Shown: in pieces, positions 33,615-42,266 of the stretch
Layout of the letters: the number at the start of each line of letters is the position of its first letter
How positions within the stretch are numbered: position 1 is the stretch's first letter
Notes under the pieces: model-generated
What the model was told of the DNA's origin: nothing
The model's input: the letters and a program-made list of their open reading frames with translations, nothing else
The model's database searches: none
Assembly: GCF_000266885.1 (NCBI RefSeq)
Contig: NC_018020.1
Coordinates: forward strand, 2,418,001 to 2,482,000
Direction: 5' to 3'
DNA: 64,000 bases
DNA from: Turneriella parva DSM 21527
GTDB lineage: Bacteria > Spirochaetota > Leptospiria > Turneriellales > Turneriellaceae
Position numbers and translations under genes: made by a program

Positions 33615-34892
33615 CTATTCGTGAAATGTAATCTCCTGCATAGTTTTGTCGGCCCTCGCAAATGAGCGTGAACCAGTGGTAAGGGTGCTGGGATTATAGT
33701 TCGCCGCATTGCCTTGACACGATTGTGAGCAGGCATATATGAGAGACCACGAAATCGATGGGGTGCCAGAACCTTTTGGATACTGCTTGGTTTTTACAGT
33801 ATATGTTGTGGTGTCGATTTCCCTGAAGTTTTCGGAGAGATCGCCCGTAACCAGACGGCTATTAAGGTACTGCATACCGGTGGGCGAGCTTGCGGAAAGG
33901 GGAAACACTTCTGTTTGCTGTCCGGTAGCTGCTGCACCTGTGCCAACCTGCGAGATTTTTTTCCAGTTGTATTGAGGTGAAGCCACATAGCTGTAATAGA
34001 CTTCATCTTGCGTGAACCGGATAGTCTGGATGCCGACATTTCCAGTATTGTAATGTCCGGCCTTGGTGTTGTCGTGCTTGTTTACCCAGTAAATCTCCGA
34101 ATGTTCGTTGATGCCGTCGCCGTTGACGTCAGTGGAAGAGTGAGGCGAGAAAATAATCAGGTCACCGATGACACCGATAAATTTTACCGAATAGCGAATC
34201 TGCGAATCGGGAATCGTGTTTCGCCAGTTTGCAGTGTTCGTTGTGTTATCATGCAGGCCCATAAATTCACTGATGGTCGGTGCCCCGGTGTTTGTCAGGT
34301 TGATGACGTAAAGCAAGGCTTTCCCGTCGCTGAGCCGTTGGGCCATGCCGTAGAGCTTGTGATCGTGAAACAATATTGGAAAGAAGAGCGTGGTTGCATT
34401 GATGCCCGTCGTCGGCAGAGTTATCGGCGTCATCGTCAATGTAGCCATGTTCACGTGATAAACGGTGGAAACGCCCGTACCTAAACCTGCCCATGAATGG
34501 AAGATGACATTGTCGTGGTTGGTATCCATCAGGGTGTAATAGACGCTCGTTGTCGCTCCTGGCAATACCGCCGCGAAGTCACCGACCTTTGTGAAACTGC
34601 TGTTCAACAAATCGATCGCAAATCGGCTAGAGCCGCTGACGGTTCGGGCACTATAGGCAATGTAGTAGTTGCCGTTGCCAGTGAATCCGTGCAAAGAATT
34701 GCATGTGTCAAAACCCGTCAGCCCAGTTGCGCAGTGGTACCTTTCGGTCGTGGTCCATTTGGCAGTTGAAGCGGGCGTGGTGGTGCCGCCGCTGGGCGTA
34801 CCGGAAGTGCCTCCAGAGCCTGAACCTCCACCCCCCTGGCTGCAAGCCAGAATGAAAACCATGAGTGTTATCCAAATTGAGATTCTTTTCAT
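33615..34892 (-). CDS. Secreted Gly/Ser/Thr-linker lipoprotein, probable beta-propeller
   Basis: A 425-residue lipoprotein. The signal MKRISIWITLMVFILAC ends in a lipobox (ILAC, Cys 17). A Gly/Ser/Thr-rich linker (residues 18-50) leads to a body with repeated strands of the type FAIDLLNSSFTKVGDFAAVL and VYHVNMATLTMTPITL, suggesting a propeller or related beta-fold. One stretch, DVNGDGINEHSE, looks like a calcium-binding DxNGDG loop. ATG 34892 has AAGGAG 8 nt upstream. The conserved palindrome at 34979-34997 lies 86 bp upstream. Function unknown; probably surface-exposed. Confidence 0.75.
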   Translation of the reverse strand: MKRISIWITLMVFILACSQGGGGSGSGGTSGTPSGGTTTPASTAKWTTTERYHCATGLTGFDTCNSLHGFTGNGNYYIAYSARTVSGSSRFAIDLLNSSFTKVGDFAAVLPGATTSVYYTLMDTNHDNVIFHSWAGLGTGVSTVYHVNMATLTMTPITLPTTGINATTLFFPILFHDHKLYGMAQRLSDGKALLYVINLTNTGAPTISEFMGLHDNTTNTANWRNTIPDSQIRYSVKFIGVIGDLIIFSPHSSTDVNGDGINEHSEIYWVNKHDNTKAGHYNTGNVGIQTIRFTQDEVYYSYVASPQYNWKKISQVGTGAAATGQQTEVFPLSASSPTGMQYLNSRLVTGDLSENFREIDTTTYTVKTKQYPKGSGTPSISWSLIYACSQSCQGNAANYNPSTLTTGSRSFARADKTMQEITFHE

Positions 34893-34974
34893 TGTAATTA
34901 CTCCTTGCGCTCTTCGTAACAACGAAACGACGAAGACGCGCTGATGTTTTCCACTACTTCACAATTCTAAAAAA

Positions 34975-34997
34975 GTCTATAGGGCAGCGTGCCCTAT
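34975..34997 (-). promoter_or_regulatory. Regulon palindrome copy a, upstream of the 425-residue lipoprotein gene
   Basis: Arms ATAGGGCA (34979-34986) and TGCCCTAT (34990-34997) around GCG; read towards the gene the right arm continues AGAC. It is 86 bp before the ATG at 34892, longer than most copies. Confidence 0.8.
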
Positions 34998-35004
34998 GCA
35001 GTCG

Positions 35005-36273
35005 CTATTCGATAAACGCGCTGAATGCGTAGCCTTCGAGTTTCTTGTATCTCACACGGTACCAGACGCCGCTGAGTCCGTCTTGCCATTCATGATGGCG
35101 TGCGGGGGCGCGCGAAAGAATTGTGACTGTGGCCTCGCCGGGCATCAGCACCAGCTTCTTGCCTTCAATCGACGGCTGATCGCGCAGGTAGAGGCCGTCA
35201 GAGGCGACGACCTTCGACTTTTCAGCGCGTTTGCCGCCGCGCGCACAGGTGAAGCGAGGCTTTTCGCCGCACTTTGCACCCCGAGCGAGAAGCAGTGCCT
35301 CTGTTTCGGCATCGGTGGTATAAGATAGGGCGCGGGCCCCCCTTTGCGTTTTAGCATTGACCTTGGCGCCGGATTCGACGAGTAATTTTACCGCATCGTT
35401 GTCCTGGCGAAAAGCGGCGGAGATAAGCGGGGTTATGCCGTGGTGGTCTGGAATATTGACGTCGGCACCTGAGGCAATGAGGGTGCTCAGAATCTCGATC
35501 TTATTCGGCAAATCTGATTTGGTGGCATTCAAGAGCGCTGTGCCACCATGATGGGGGTTGCGGTGGTTGATGTGCGCGCGAAATTCAAGCAACACCCTGA
35601 CGCAGTCTGCCCTGCCGAAGCCAGCGGCATAGCTCAGGGCTGATCTGCCGCCGGAGTTGAGCTGATTTGGGTCAGCGCCGGTGGCGAGCAGATCTCTGAG
35701 CGCGGCCGCATTGCCAGAGACCGAGTGCGTGAAAATATCTTCGCGTGCCCCGGCATCTTTCAGAATTTTCACAGCCAAAGCATCGTCGTGTATATAGGCT
35801 AGCAGCAAAGCGGTGAATCCCCCATTGCCAACATGGTTTGCATCAGCGCCATGCTTTAATAACCAGCGCATCGTGTTATGCTTGCGATTGTCGGTCAAAG
35901 CGAGCAAGGCAGTGAAGCCAGAGCTGTTCCGGGTTTCGAGATCGGCGCCGTTTTCATAGAACAGCTCGGCCCAATCGAGGCCATGTTCGAGCGCGATAAA
36001 AAGCCACGGCTTATTCTGAGGATACGATTCATTCGGGTTGGCATTCGCGGCAAGCGCTGCTCGCGCGGCATTAAAATCTTTTGCATAAAGCGCTTCGCGC
36101 AGCTTTTCGGTTTCTTGGTGCGGTGAACCAGAGCGCGTGCGCATGGTCGGGGCCGATTTGCAGGCTACGGCGAGCAAAGCTGAAACGGCAATGACGACTG
36201 CGGCAAAGAGCGCCGCGAAGCGTCTGGCATGGTGCTGGTGGCGCGCGCTAAATGCCGTGGTCGTGTACTTCAC
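35005..36273 (-). CDS. Ankyrin-repeat lipoprotein with C-terminal bacterial SH3 domain
   Basis: A 422-residue exported protein. A long signal ends at LLAVAC (Cys near residue 38), followed by about eight ankyrin repeats (for example SGFTALLALTDNRKHNTMRWLLKHGADANH, HHGITPLISAAFRQDNDAVKLLVESGAKVN) and an SH3b-type domain from about residue 350 (KVVASDGLYLRDQPSIEGKKL, GVWYRVRYKKLEGYAFSAFIE). Periplasmic ankyrins usually bind proteins; SH3b domains bind cell-wall peptides. It starts at a GTG that overlaps the stop of the ankyrin/MORN gene, so it is coupled to it. A close paralogue of the same design is at 39249-40463. Confidence 0.85.
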   Translation of the reverse strand: MKYTTTAFSARHQHHARRFAALFAAVVIAVSALLAVACKSAPTMRTRSGSPHQETEKLREALYAKDFNAARAALAANANPNESYPQNKPWLFIALEHGLDWAELFYENGADLETRNSSGFTALLALTDNRKHNTMRWLLKHGADANHVGNGGFTALLLAYIHDDALAVKILKDAGAREDIFTHSVSGNAAALRDLLATGADPNQLNSGGRSALSYAAGFGRADCVRVLLEFRAHINHRNPHHGGTALLNATKSDLPNKIEILSTLIASGADVNIPDHHGITPLISAAFRQDNDAVKLLVESGAKVNAKTQRGARALSYTTDAETEALLLARGAKCGEKPRFTCARGGKRAEKSKVVASDGLYLRDQPSIEGKKLVLMPGEATVTILSRAPARHHEWQDGLSGVWYRVRYKKLEGYAFSAFIE

Positions 36274-37109
36274 TTACGTTTGCCGTCTACATACTCGACA
36301 ATATCAATACGCCCGTCGGGAGTTGTGTAGACGCCGGGCCCATGGCGTTCGCCATTTTTGTATATGCCTTGATACTTAATGCCATCGGGAAAGGTTTCGA
36401 CCCCTTTGCCGTGATACTTGTCATCTTTAAAATCACCGCTGTACGAGCCCTGACTGCTTGTGTACGTACCCTTGCCATTTCGTTTATTATTCTTGTACAT
36501 GCCCACGAATTTACTGCCACTTGCATATTCAATCTCAGCCAAACCATGCAACTCATACAATTTGAATTCGGCTTTATAAATCGCTTGTTTTGTGGTGAGT
36601 ACACCTTTGCCGTCTGGGTGGCTAAAGTATAGCCCGCCGATGTAGGTACGGTCGCCCAACATTGGCAAAGGTTTCGTTATAGTCCAATAACCGTAGGCTT
36701 TTTTCCCAACTTTATGCAGGTAGGTCATGGCTTCGTGATGACCTTCCATATGCGCGTGGATTACGGCCGTTTTGTCTTCTTTGTCTCTGAGCGCCAAATC
36801 AGCTTTAGCCTTGATCAGGCGCTTGATCATATCCATGTCTCCGTAGATTGCTGCGTACATTATTGCCGTTCTGCCATAATTATCTGTGGCATTTACGTTT
36901 TCCCTCGCTGCCAATGCGTCATTGAGCGCTGGTAAACTTCGATTGATGGCTGCATAAACGACCCGCGACGAGGTCTTTATCGGTTCAGGTTTGACGGGTG
37001 TTGTTGCCATCGTCTCGCTTTGGGCGTTTCTGGCCGAACAATCGACGAGCAAAAGCGAAGCGATACAAAGCAATAAAAATCTCATTTGGTTCGTTTTCGT
37101 GTATTTCAT
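36270..37109 (-). CDS. Lipoprotein with ankyrin and MORN repeats
   Basis: A 279-residue protein. The signal ends LLLVDC. Two or three ankyrin repeats (DNYGRTAIMYAAIYGDMDMIKRLIKAKADL) are followed by several MORN-type repeats in the last 110 residues (GKGTYTSSQGSYSGDF, HGKGVETFPDGIKYQGIY, HGPGVYTTPDGRIDIVEY). MORN repeats bind lipids or act as scaffolds. ATG 37109 gives a normal basic n-region; ATG 37085 is also possible. The conserved palindrome ends 34 bp upstream. It overlaps the following ankyrin-SH3 gene as GTGA, forming a two-gene operon. Confidence 0.82.
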   Translation of the reverse strand: MKYTKTNQMRFLLLCIASLLLVDCSARNAQSETMATTPVKPEPIKTSSRVVYAAINRSLPALNDALAARENVNATDNYGRTAIMYAAIYGDMDMIKRLIKAKADLALRDKEDKTAVIHAHMEGHHEAMTYLHKVGKKAYGYWTITKPLPMLGDRTYIGGLYFSHPDGKGVLTTKQAIYKAEFKLYELHGLAEIEYASGSKFVGMYKNNKRNGKGTYTSSQGSYSGDFKDDKYHGKGVETFPDGIKYQGIYKNGERHGPGVYTTPDGRIDIVEYVDGKRK

Positions 37110-37139
37110 AAGCTTTCTATAAACGAGATTAAGGCGAAT

Positions 37140-37162
37140 GTCCATAGGGCATGGTGCCCTAT
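37140..37162 (-). promoter_or_regulatory. Regulon palindrome copy b, upstream of the ankyrin/MORN operon
   Basis: Arms ATAGGGCA (37144-37151) and TGCCCTAT (37155-37162) around TGG; read towards the gene the arm continues GGAC. The gap from palindrome to ATG 37109 is 34 nt. Confidence 0.85.
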
Positions 37163-37314
37163 GCGCGGGGCGTTTGCATACCCCAAAAAATCATGCCTCG
37201 GTATGGGTGCCCAACAAGAAATGAGGATGCATACCGTTCTGGCAGGCTAAACGCGTGTTGCTTGACTTTACCTGAAGAAATGTCAGGTCGACGCAGACTG
37301 CGAGAGGAGTCAAC

Positions 37315-37337
37315 ATAGGGCAACATGCCCTATGGAC
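37315..37337 (+). promoter_or_regulatory. Regulon palindrome copy c, upstream of the SH3 lipoprotein gene
   Basis: Arms ATAGGGCA (37315-37322) and TGCCCTAT (37326-37333) around ACA, followed by GGAC towards the gene. The gap to ATG 37368 is 34 nt. Copies b and c are 152 bp apart and face outward; the sequence between them holds no gene. Confidence 0.85.
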
Positions 37338-37367
37338 AAACGCTCGAATAGGGAGTAACAATAAGAT

Positions 37368-38009
37368 ATGAAAACCAAAACTTTACTGATAGCTACCACG
37401 CTGGCAGCTCTGGGCCTGATGGCCACCGCCTGCAAGCCAAAAGTCACCGACACGGGCATTCGCTACGTCGCCGTCAAAGACGGTCTCAACATGCGCGAAG
37501 AGCCTTCGCCCACGGGCAAGAAAATGCTGACGATACCATACAGGCAAGAGGTGCAGAAGCTCGAAGAAAAGCCGGAATCTTTCACGATCGACAAGACCGA
37601 AGGCAAGTGGACGAAAGTTTCGTGGCAAGGCAAGACGGGTTGGGTGTTTGGTGGGTTCTTGTCTTGGTTCAGTCCGGTTGTGAAAGCAGACGATGAAAAT
37701 AGTTCATCAGGAAATTCTGTAGTCGATCATTTCAAATCGCTCAGTTTCAACAACAATTTTGCAATGAAAGATTCAAATTCGCTCTCTATCTATGGCACAG
37801 ACATGGGCTGCGCGCGCGCCGCAACAGCGAATGAAGATATTACTGAAGATGGCGTTACCTTTGTTCTGAAGTACCGAAACTGCCCCGGTTCGCGAGGAGA
37901 CTGTGGCACTTGTGAAACGGTAAGAGAGACTTGCAGAATTACTGCCGCAACTATCTTAGCAACGGCCAACGGTGGTAGCATCAAGGATAGTGATATCCAA
38001 TGTAACTAG
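37368..38009 (+). CDS. Lipoprotein with SH3b domain and Cys-rich C-terminus
   Basis: A 213-residue protein. The signal MKTKTLLIATTLAALGLMATAC has a clear lipobox (MATAC, Cys 22). An SH3b-like domain follows (IRYVAVKDGLNMREEPSPTGKK, KWTKVSWQGKTGWVFGGFLSW), then a Ser/Asn linker and a 90-residue tail with CPGSRGDCGTCETVRETC, probably disulfide-bonded. It shares the DGLxxRxxPS motif with the two ankyrin-SH3 proteins, so this module recurs in the island. Its promoter region carries the conserved palindrome. Confidence 0.8.
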   Translation: MKTKTLLIATTLAALGLMATACKPKVTDTGIRYVAVKDGLNMREEPSPTGKKMLTIPYRQEVQKLEEKPESFTIDKTEGKWTKVSWQGKTGWVFGGFLSWFSPVVKADDENSSSGNSVVDHFKSLSFNNNFAMKDSNSLSIYGTDMGCARAATANEDITEDGVTFVLKYRNCPGSRGDCGTCETVRETCRITAATILATANGGSIKDSDIQCN

Positions 38010-38049
38010 CGATTTCCGTGTCGCGTTTTGGTTTAAAGGTGCCTAGAAA

Positions 38050-39246
38050 ATCAAGCCCACTCTGAGAACCATCGCCTATTTCGCCGCCGCCAGCTTGCTG
38101 CTTGCGGGCGGCGGCACCGCTCTGCTTATGAACCGCTCGACGCATCCCGGGTTGCGCAAGCTATCCGGTGATTGTATTGGCTGCCATAACCCCGTCAGCT
38201 ATATGCTCGTCGGCACGAACGCGGGCAAATTCTCCAAGGGTGTGCACCCGGTCGCGCCGGGGTTTATCCCCAGTGAGCCTTCCATACCCGACACCCGTGT
38301 CATGACGGGTGAAGAATGCTCGATGTGCCACGCCGAGGTATTTCGCACCTGGAAACAGGCCAACCATGCGCGGGCCTTTTCAAACGCCATCTTTCAGACC
38401 GCGTTCAAACTGGAAAAAACCGCATGGTGTGTAAATTGCCATGGGCCACTGTGGCAACGCGATAGAACCCCGCTTGAGAAGCTGGGCGTCGAAGGCAAAG
38501 ACGAGCCGGGCCTGCACCATGCCGGCGTCTCGTGTGTTGTCTGCCACATGAAAGACGGGCAAATTTACACCCGTAACGCAAAGAAACGCGACGAGTCGAA
38601 ACTCTTTCACCCGCTCTATGTCGATACCCGGCTCGGCGACGAAGAGTATTGCGGAGGTTGCCACCAGTTTAATTTTGTCAGCCACCATGAGCCGTGGCCG
38701 GTTTATGAAAATTCGATACCGATGCAGAACACGGTAGAGGAATACCGCGAGGTTGTGGCCGACCGGCGCGTCGCCTGTTACAGTTGCCACTTCGAGAAAA
38801 CCGACCATAGTCTGCACCCCAAAGGTGATCTCAAATCGGTATTCAAGTACAAGATCGTGTCATCACCCCACGACGATCGCCGGCGCATCACGTTCGATAT
38901 TCGCCTCGAAAATCTGGGTCATTATTTCCCCACGGGCGATCTGTTGCGTATTTTTTCTCTTTATGTAAAGAGCGGTACAGGTGAAGAACTCTTTCGCAAA
39001 GACTACCGTAAGCAGGTCAGGGTCATCGACCGCAGCCTCGTCGCCGATTCTGTGTTAAGGCCTGACCCGGGCACACTCGTGGCAGCCGATAGGGTGATCT
39101 TCGAAACCAAAACGCGGGACTTGCGCTGCGAGATTGTCTATCGCCGCCAGGGTGGTCTCGAACACAAGGCATCGAAGTTCACGTTACCCGAGAAAATTCA
39201 TCACAATGTTCTCTACGCCGGCCCGTGCGATGCGGCGAAGTGGTGA
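38050..39246 (+). CDS. Multihaem c-type cytochrome with non-standard start
   Basis: About 398 residues with six CxxCH haem-binding motifs (CIGCH, CSMCH, CVNCH, CVVCH, CGGCH, CYSCH) and an N-terminal hydrophobic anchor (RTIAYFAAASLLLAGGGTALL). It resembles the cytochrome c554/NapC-NrfH superfamily in spacing, but the substrate is unknown. No ATG or GTG opens the frame. ATC at 38050 has AAGGTG 8 nt upstream and gives a normal signal-anchor (KPTLRTIAYF); CTG 38062 is an alternative, and TTG 38095 would cut the anchor in half. It is the only redox protein in the lipoprotein island and lacks a palindrome of its own, but lies 40 bp after the SH3 lipoprotein gene. Confidence 0.75.
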   Translation: MKPTLRTIAYFAAASLLLAGGGTALLMNRSTHPGLRKLSGDCIGCHNPVSYMLVGTNAGKFSKGVHPVAPGFIPSEPSIPDTRVMTGEECSMCHAEVFRTWKQANHARAFSNAIFQTAFKLEKTAWCVNCHGPLWQRDRTPLEKLGVEGKDEPGLHHAGVSCVVCHMKDGQIYTRNAKKRDESKLFHPLYVDTRLGDEEYCGGCHQFNFVSHHEPWPVYENSIPMQNTVEEYREVVADRRVACYSCHFEKTDHSLHPKGDLKSVFKYKIVSSPHDDRRRITFDIRLENLGHYFPTGDLLRIFSLYVKSGTGEELFRKDYRKQVRVIDRSLVADSVLRPDPGTLVAADRVIFETKTRDLRCEIVYRRQGGLEHKASKFTLPEKIHHNVLYAGPCDAAKW

Positions 39247-39248
39247 CG

Positions 39249-40463
39249 TTATTCCAAAAACCCACTAAACGCATAACCTTCGCGCCCCCTGAACCTGACC
39301 CGGCACCACACACCGGTGCGGCCGTCGTGGTGCTCGTGGTCTTTGCCCGGCGCACGCGAGAGAATGATGACCGTGGCGCCAGCTTTCATTAATGTCAGCT
39401 TCGTCGCCTCGATTGATGGTGCGTCGCGCAGATAAAGGCCGTCGGCGGCGATCACCTTGGTTTTTTCTGTGCGCCTGCCGCCGCGGCCGCAGGTGAACCG
39501 TTTGGGGTCGCCGCATTTTGCGCGCCGCGCGAGCAGAAATTTTTCTGTTGCAGCGTCGGTGACATACGAGAGCGCCGTCGCGCCCTTTTCGTCGCGCGCG
39601 TTGACGTCGGCACCGAGTTCGGCGAGCAGCCGCACGACCTCATTTTCTTGCCGCCTCGCGGCGACGACAATGGGTCGCTCGCCGTCAGCAGTGGTTATGT
39701 TCAGATTTGGGACACCCTTTGCCAGCAGCTGCAAGACTTCTGTTTTATTGGGGATATCAGACATCACCACAGCCATGACTGGTGTGATGCCATTTTCGCG
39801 ATCTGAAACGGAGACCGAAGCACTGAGGCTCAGCAACATACGAACACATTCGGTTCGGCCGAAGCCGGCGGCATAGACCAGTGCTGGTATGCCATATGAG
39901 CTGTACTCATTGACGCTTTCACCTGCACGCACGCGCTCTTGCAGACCTTCTGCGTTACCCGAAACCGAATGCGTGAAAATATCTTCTTTTGCCCCGGCTT
40001 TTTTGAGCATCGCGATGCTGGTTGCATCTTCGTGAATGTAAGCCAGGAGCAGCGCGGTATGGCCATGAAAACTGCGGTGGTTGAGATCAGCATCGCGGCG
40101 AATCAGCCAGCGCATTGCCTCGTGGTTGCGCTGATCGACCATGGCGATGAGTGCGGTGTTCTTTTTCCAGTCTTGTAGGTTGATATCAACCCCCGCGTCG
40201 GCGAAGGCCTCTGCCCAGTCCGTTCCGAGTCTCAGCGCTTTAAAAAACAGCGGGGTCGTTCCCTGATATAAATAATTCGGATCGCCCCCCTTGGCAAGCG
40301 CTGCGCGTGCCGCCTGCAGATTCTTATCCCAGACAGCGTCGGTTAGGGCGTCTGTCTCTTCTCTGGCATATTCGAGGCGAACCTGCCTGGTAGCGCAAGC
40401 AGTGGCTACCATGAGCAGGCAAGAAAATACCAGACGGATGGCAAATGCCGACTTACTTGTCAC
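39249..40463 (-). CDS. Ankyrin-repeat lipoprotein with C-terminal SH3 domain, paralogue of the 35005 gene
   Basis: A 404-residue protein. The signal ends MVATAC. Ankyrin repeats (KKNTALIAMVDQRNHEAMRWLIRRDADLNH, HGHTALLLAYIHEDATSIAMLKKAGAKEDIFTHSVSGNA) and the SH3b tail (KVIAADGLYLRDAPSIEATKL, GVWCRVRFRGREGYAFSGFLE) align end to end with the 422-residue protein at 35005-36273. GTG 40463 overlaps the upstream gene by 11 bp, so it is the third gene of the operon starting at 44054. Two copies placed in two separate palindrome-controlled operons suggest duplication followed by divergence. Confidence 0.85.
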   Translation of the reverse strand: MTSKSAFAIRLVFSCLLMVATACATRQVRLEYAREETDALTDAVWDKNLQAARAALAKGGDPNYLYQGTTPLFFKALRLGTDWAEAFADAGVDINLQDWKKNTALIAMVDQRNHEAMRWLIRRDADLNHRSFHGHTALLLAYIHEDATSIAMLKKAGAKEDIFTHSVSGNAEGLQERVRAGESVNEYSSYGIPALVYAAGFGRTECVRMLLSLSASVSVSDRENGITPVMAVVMSDIPNKTEVLQLLAKGVPNLNITTADGERPIVVAARRQENEVVRLLAELGADVNARDEKGATALSYVTDAATEKFLLARRAKCGDPKRFTCGRGGRRTEKTKVIAADGLYLRDAPSIEATKLTLMKAGATVIILSRAPGKDHEHHDGRTGVWCRVRFRGREGYAFSGFLE

Positions 40464-42243
40464 GCGGCGTCAGTACTTCGGCACATTCTCCACGCTGCTC
40501 GCCGAAGTCGACCGTGATGGCATAGTCCTTAAGGGACCGCACCGCTCGAGGGTCGAATACGACATCGATGTCACTGCCGTTGCCGAAACAAGACTCCGTC
40601 CGTGCCGGCATCGTGCCGCAGCCCCGGCCGCATTCGCGCGCAGGAAACAAAATAGAAAAGGAGTACTCGCCGTCCTGCGCCGATTGAACCCAACGCACGT
40701 CGGATTTCGGAAAAGTGCCGCTATAATCATAGTCACTCGCCGCACCATTACTGGCATTATGTTTTGCCATGGCCAGAAAGGTATTATAGACTTTTCCCTT
40801 ACTGAGGGTAACTTTATAACGGTATTGCCAGATTTTTTTGTCAAACTCACCCTTGCCATATTTGATCGCCAGCTTTAACAGGCTTTCCTGCGTAATGCCG
40901 TTTGCGAAATCGTTATCAGATATAGTTTTCTTATATTCCTTAATGTCTTGCTCTATGCCCTGGGTGACGCTCAGGTATTTCGATGTTTCGCCAACTTTCG
41001 GATTCAATTTGATATGATACGAATAGGCGGCCAGGCTTTTGTTTCGATTCTGCTCCGGGCCTGCCGATGGTGGCGTTACCGGCGCTTCTGCCGTACTTGC
41101 ACTCGCGTCCTGCGTATCGGCAGATACTGGAACCGCTACGCCCGCAAAGTAGTCTTTTTCGACAGTTACGAAAAAACGCAAACCATGTTCGGTGGCCTCG
41201 GCCTTATCGGCATGCATAGTCAGATCAACCTTCGCATCTCTGAGAGACAGCGAGACACCGATCTTGCTGTTCCCAGCCACGGTCACTTTCGCCTCATGTT
41301 CAGGCGCATAGCGACGCCCAAATTCGGCATCAGAAAAAAAGTCCAGCTCAAGGGCTTTATCCTCGAAAATACGGGCGATGATGAGCTCTCTGACCAGGGG
41401 CACATGGGTTATCTTATTGAATTCCGCGGCCAATTGTTTGAAGGTCGATGCCCGCAACGGAAATTTCTCCACAGCCAGAGCCAGATACCTGTCGTATAAA
41501 TCACGCATGTGTTGTGCGAAAGCCGCAAGAAACTTATTTTCCGGCGCGTGCTCGGCTTCTTCGGGCTTTGCTGCCGGTCTTAAATAACCTTTGTACTTTT
41601 CATAGTGTCGCATCAGCCATGGATAATTTAGAATACTTTCAGCGTCTTGCGCCAGGAAAGTCGAAAGCAGGTACATATGTACGAGTTTGTCCTGGCGTTC
41701 GAGAATGGTCTCATCGCGGATATCCAGTATCGCCAGCGCCATGTCAGGAAGGTATTTTCCGGGCTGAGGACGTTTGTGGTTTTTCATCCATTCGCGCATC
41801 AGCAGTGCATCAGCTTCGTCGCCTTTTTTCGCGACATAGAACTGCAGATCTTTTACCGGCTGAAGTTCATTTGCAAAGGGCATGTTGCTGGCAGTAAATT
41901 GTTTCGTCATCGATATGGGTACATACGCTTTCTCGCCATTGCATCGCAATTGTGCCGGACACTTGACCTGCCAGTAAAAATAGTCCACTTTCTGGTATGT
42001 CACCCGAAGCGCCCCTTCAATATCGATCGCGGGTACCTTTTTTTCATCCCATGAGATGCGGCCGTCTTTTAGCGGCTCTTGCAGAATGTCGATTGGCTTT
42101 TCGCCATTCAACTGTATAATCACCGCCGGTTCGGGCATGGCGATATAAGTCTTCTTGGTGCAACCGGTAGCAGCCAGTGTCAGTAAGCAAGTTACCAGAA
42201 CGGATTTGAGAGTGTCGTCTCTGCCTATGTACCTAAAGATCAT
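40453..42243 (-). CDS. Large lipoprotein of unknown function, second of a tandem pair
   Basis: A 596-residue exported protein whose signal ends LAATGC. No domain is recognised. It is paralogous to the preceding gene product: shared features are PEPAV-type start, QEPLKDGRISWDE, CPAQLRCNGEKAYVPI, AKKGDEADALLMREWM and the C-terminal KYGKGEFDKKIWQYRYKVTL. ATG 42243 is preferred because GGAGGG lies 6 nt upstream; ATG 42270 overlaps the upstream stop as ATGA and would add nine residues. Conserved Cys pairs suggest disulfides. It is transcribed with the first paralogue and the ankyrin-SH3 gene. Confidence 0.75.
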   Translation of the reverse strand: MIFRYIGRDDTLKSVLVTCLLTLAATGCTKKTYIAMPEPAVIIQLNGEKPIDILQEPLKDGRISWDEKKVPAIDIEGALRVTYQKVDYFYWQVKCPAQLRCNGEKAYVPISMTKQFTASNMPFANELQPVKDLQFYVAKKGDEADALLMREWMKNHKRPQPGKYLPDMALAILDIRDETILERQDKLVHMYLLSTFLAQDAESILNYPWLMRHYEKYKGYLRPAAKPEEAEHAPENKFLAAFAQHMRDLYDRYLALAVEKFPLRASTFKQLAAEFNKITHVPLVRELIIARIFEDKALELDFFSDAEFGRRYAPEHEAKVTVAGNSKIGVSLSLRDAKVDLTMHADKAEATEHGLRFFVTVEKDYFAGVAVPVSADTQDASASTAEAPVTPPSAGPEQNRNKSLAAYSYHIKLNPKVGETSKYLSVTQGIEQDIKEYKKTISDNDFANGITQESLLKLAIKYGKGEFDKKIWQYRYKVTLSKGKVYNTFLAMAKHNASNGAASDYDYSGTFPKSDVRWVQSAQDGEYSFSILFPARECGRGCGTMPARTESCFGNGSDIDVVFDPRAVRSLKDYAITVDFGEQRGECAEVLTPRDK

Positions 42244-42266
42244 CTTGATCCCTCCATGTTCCTTGC

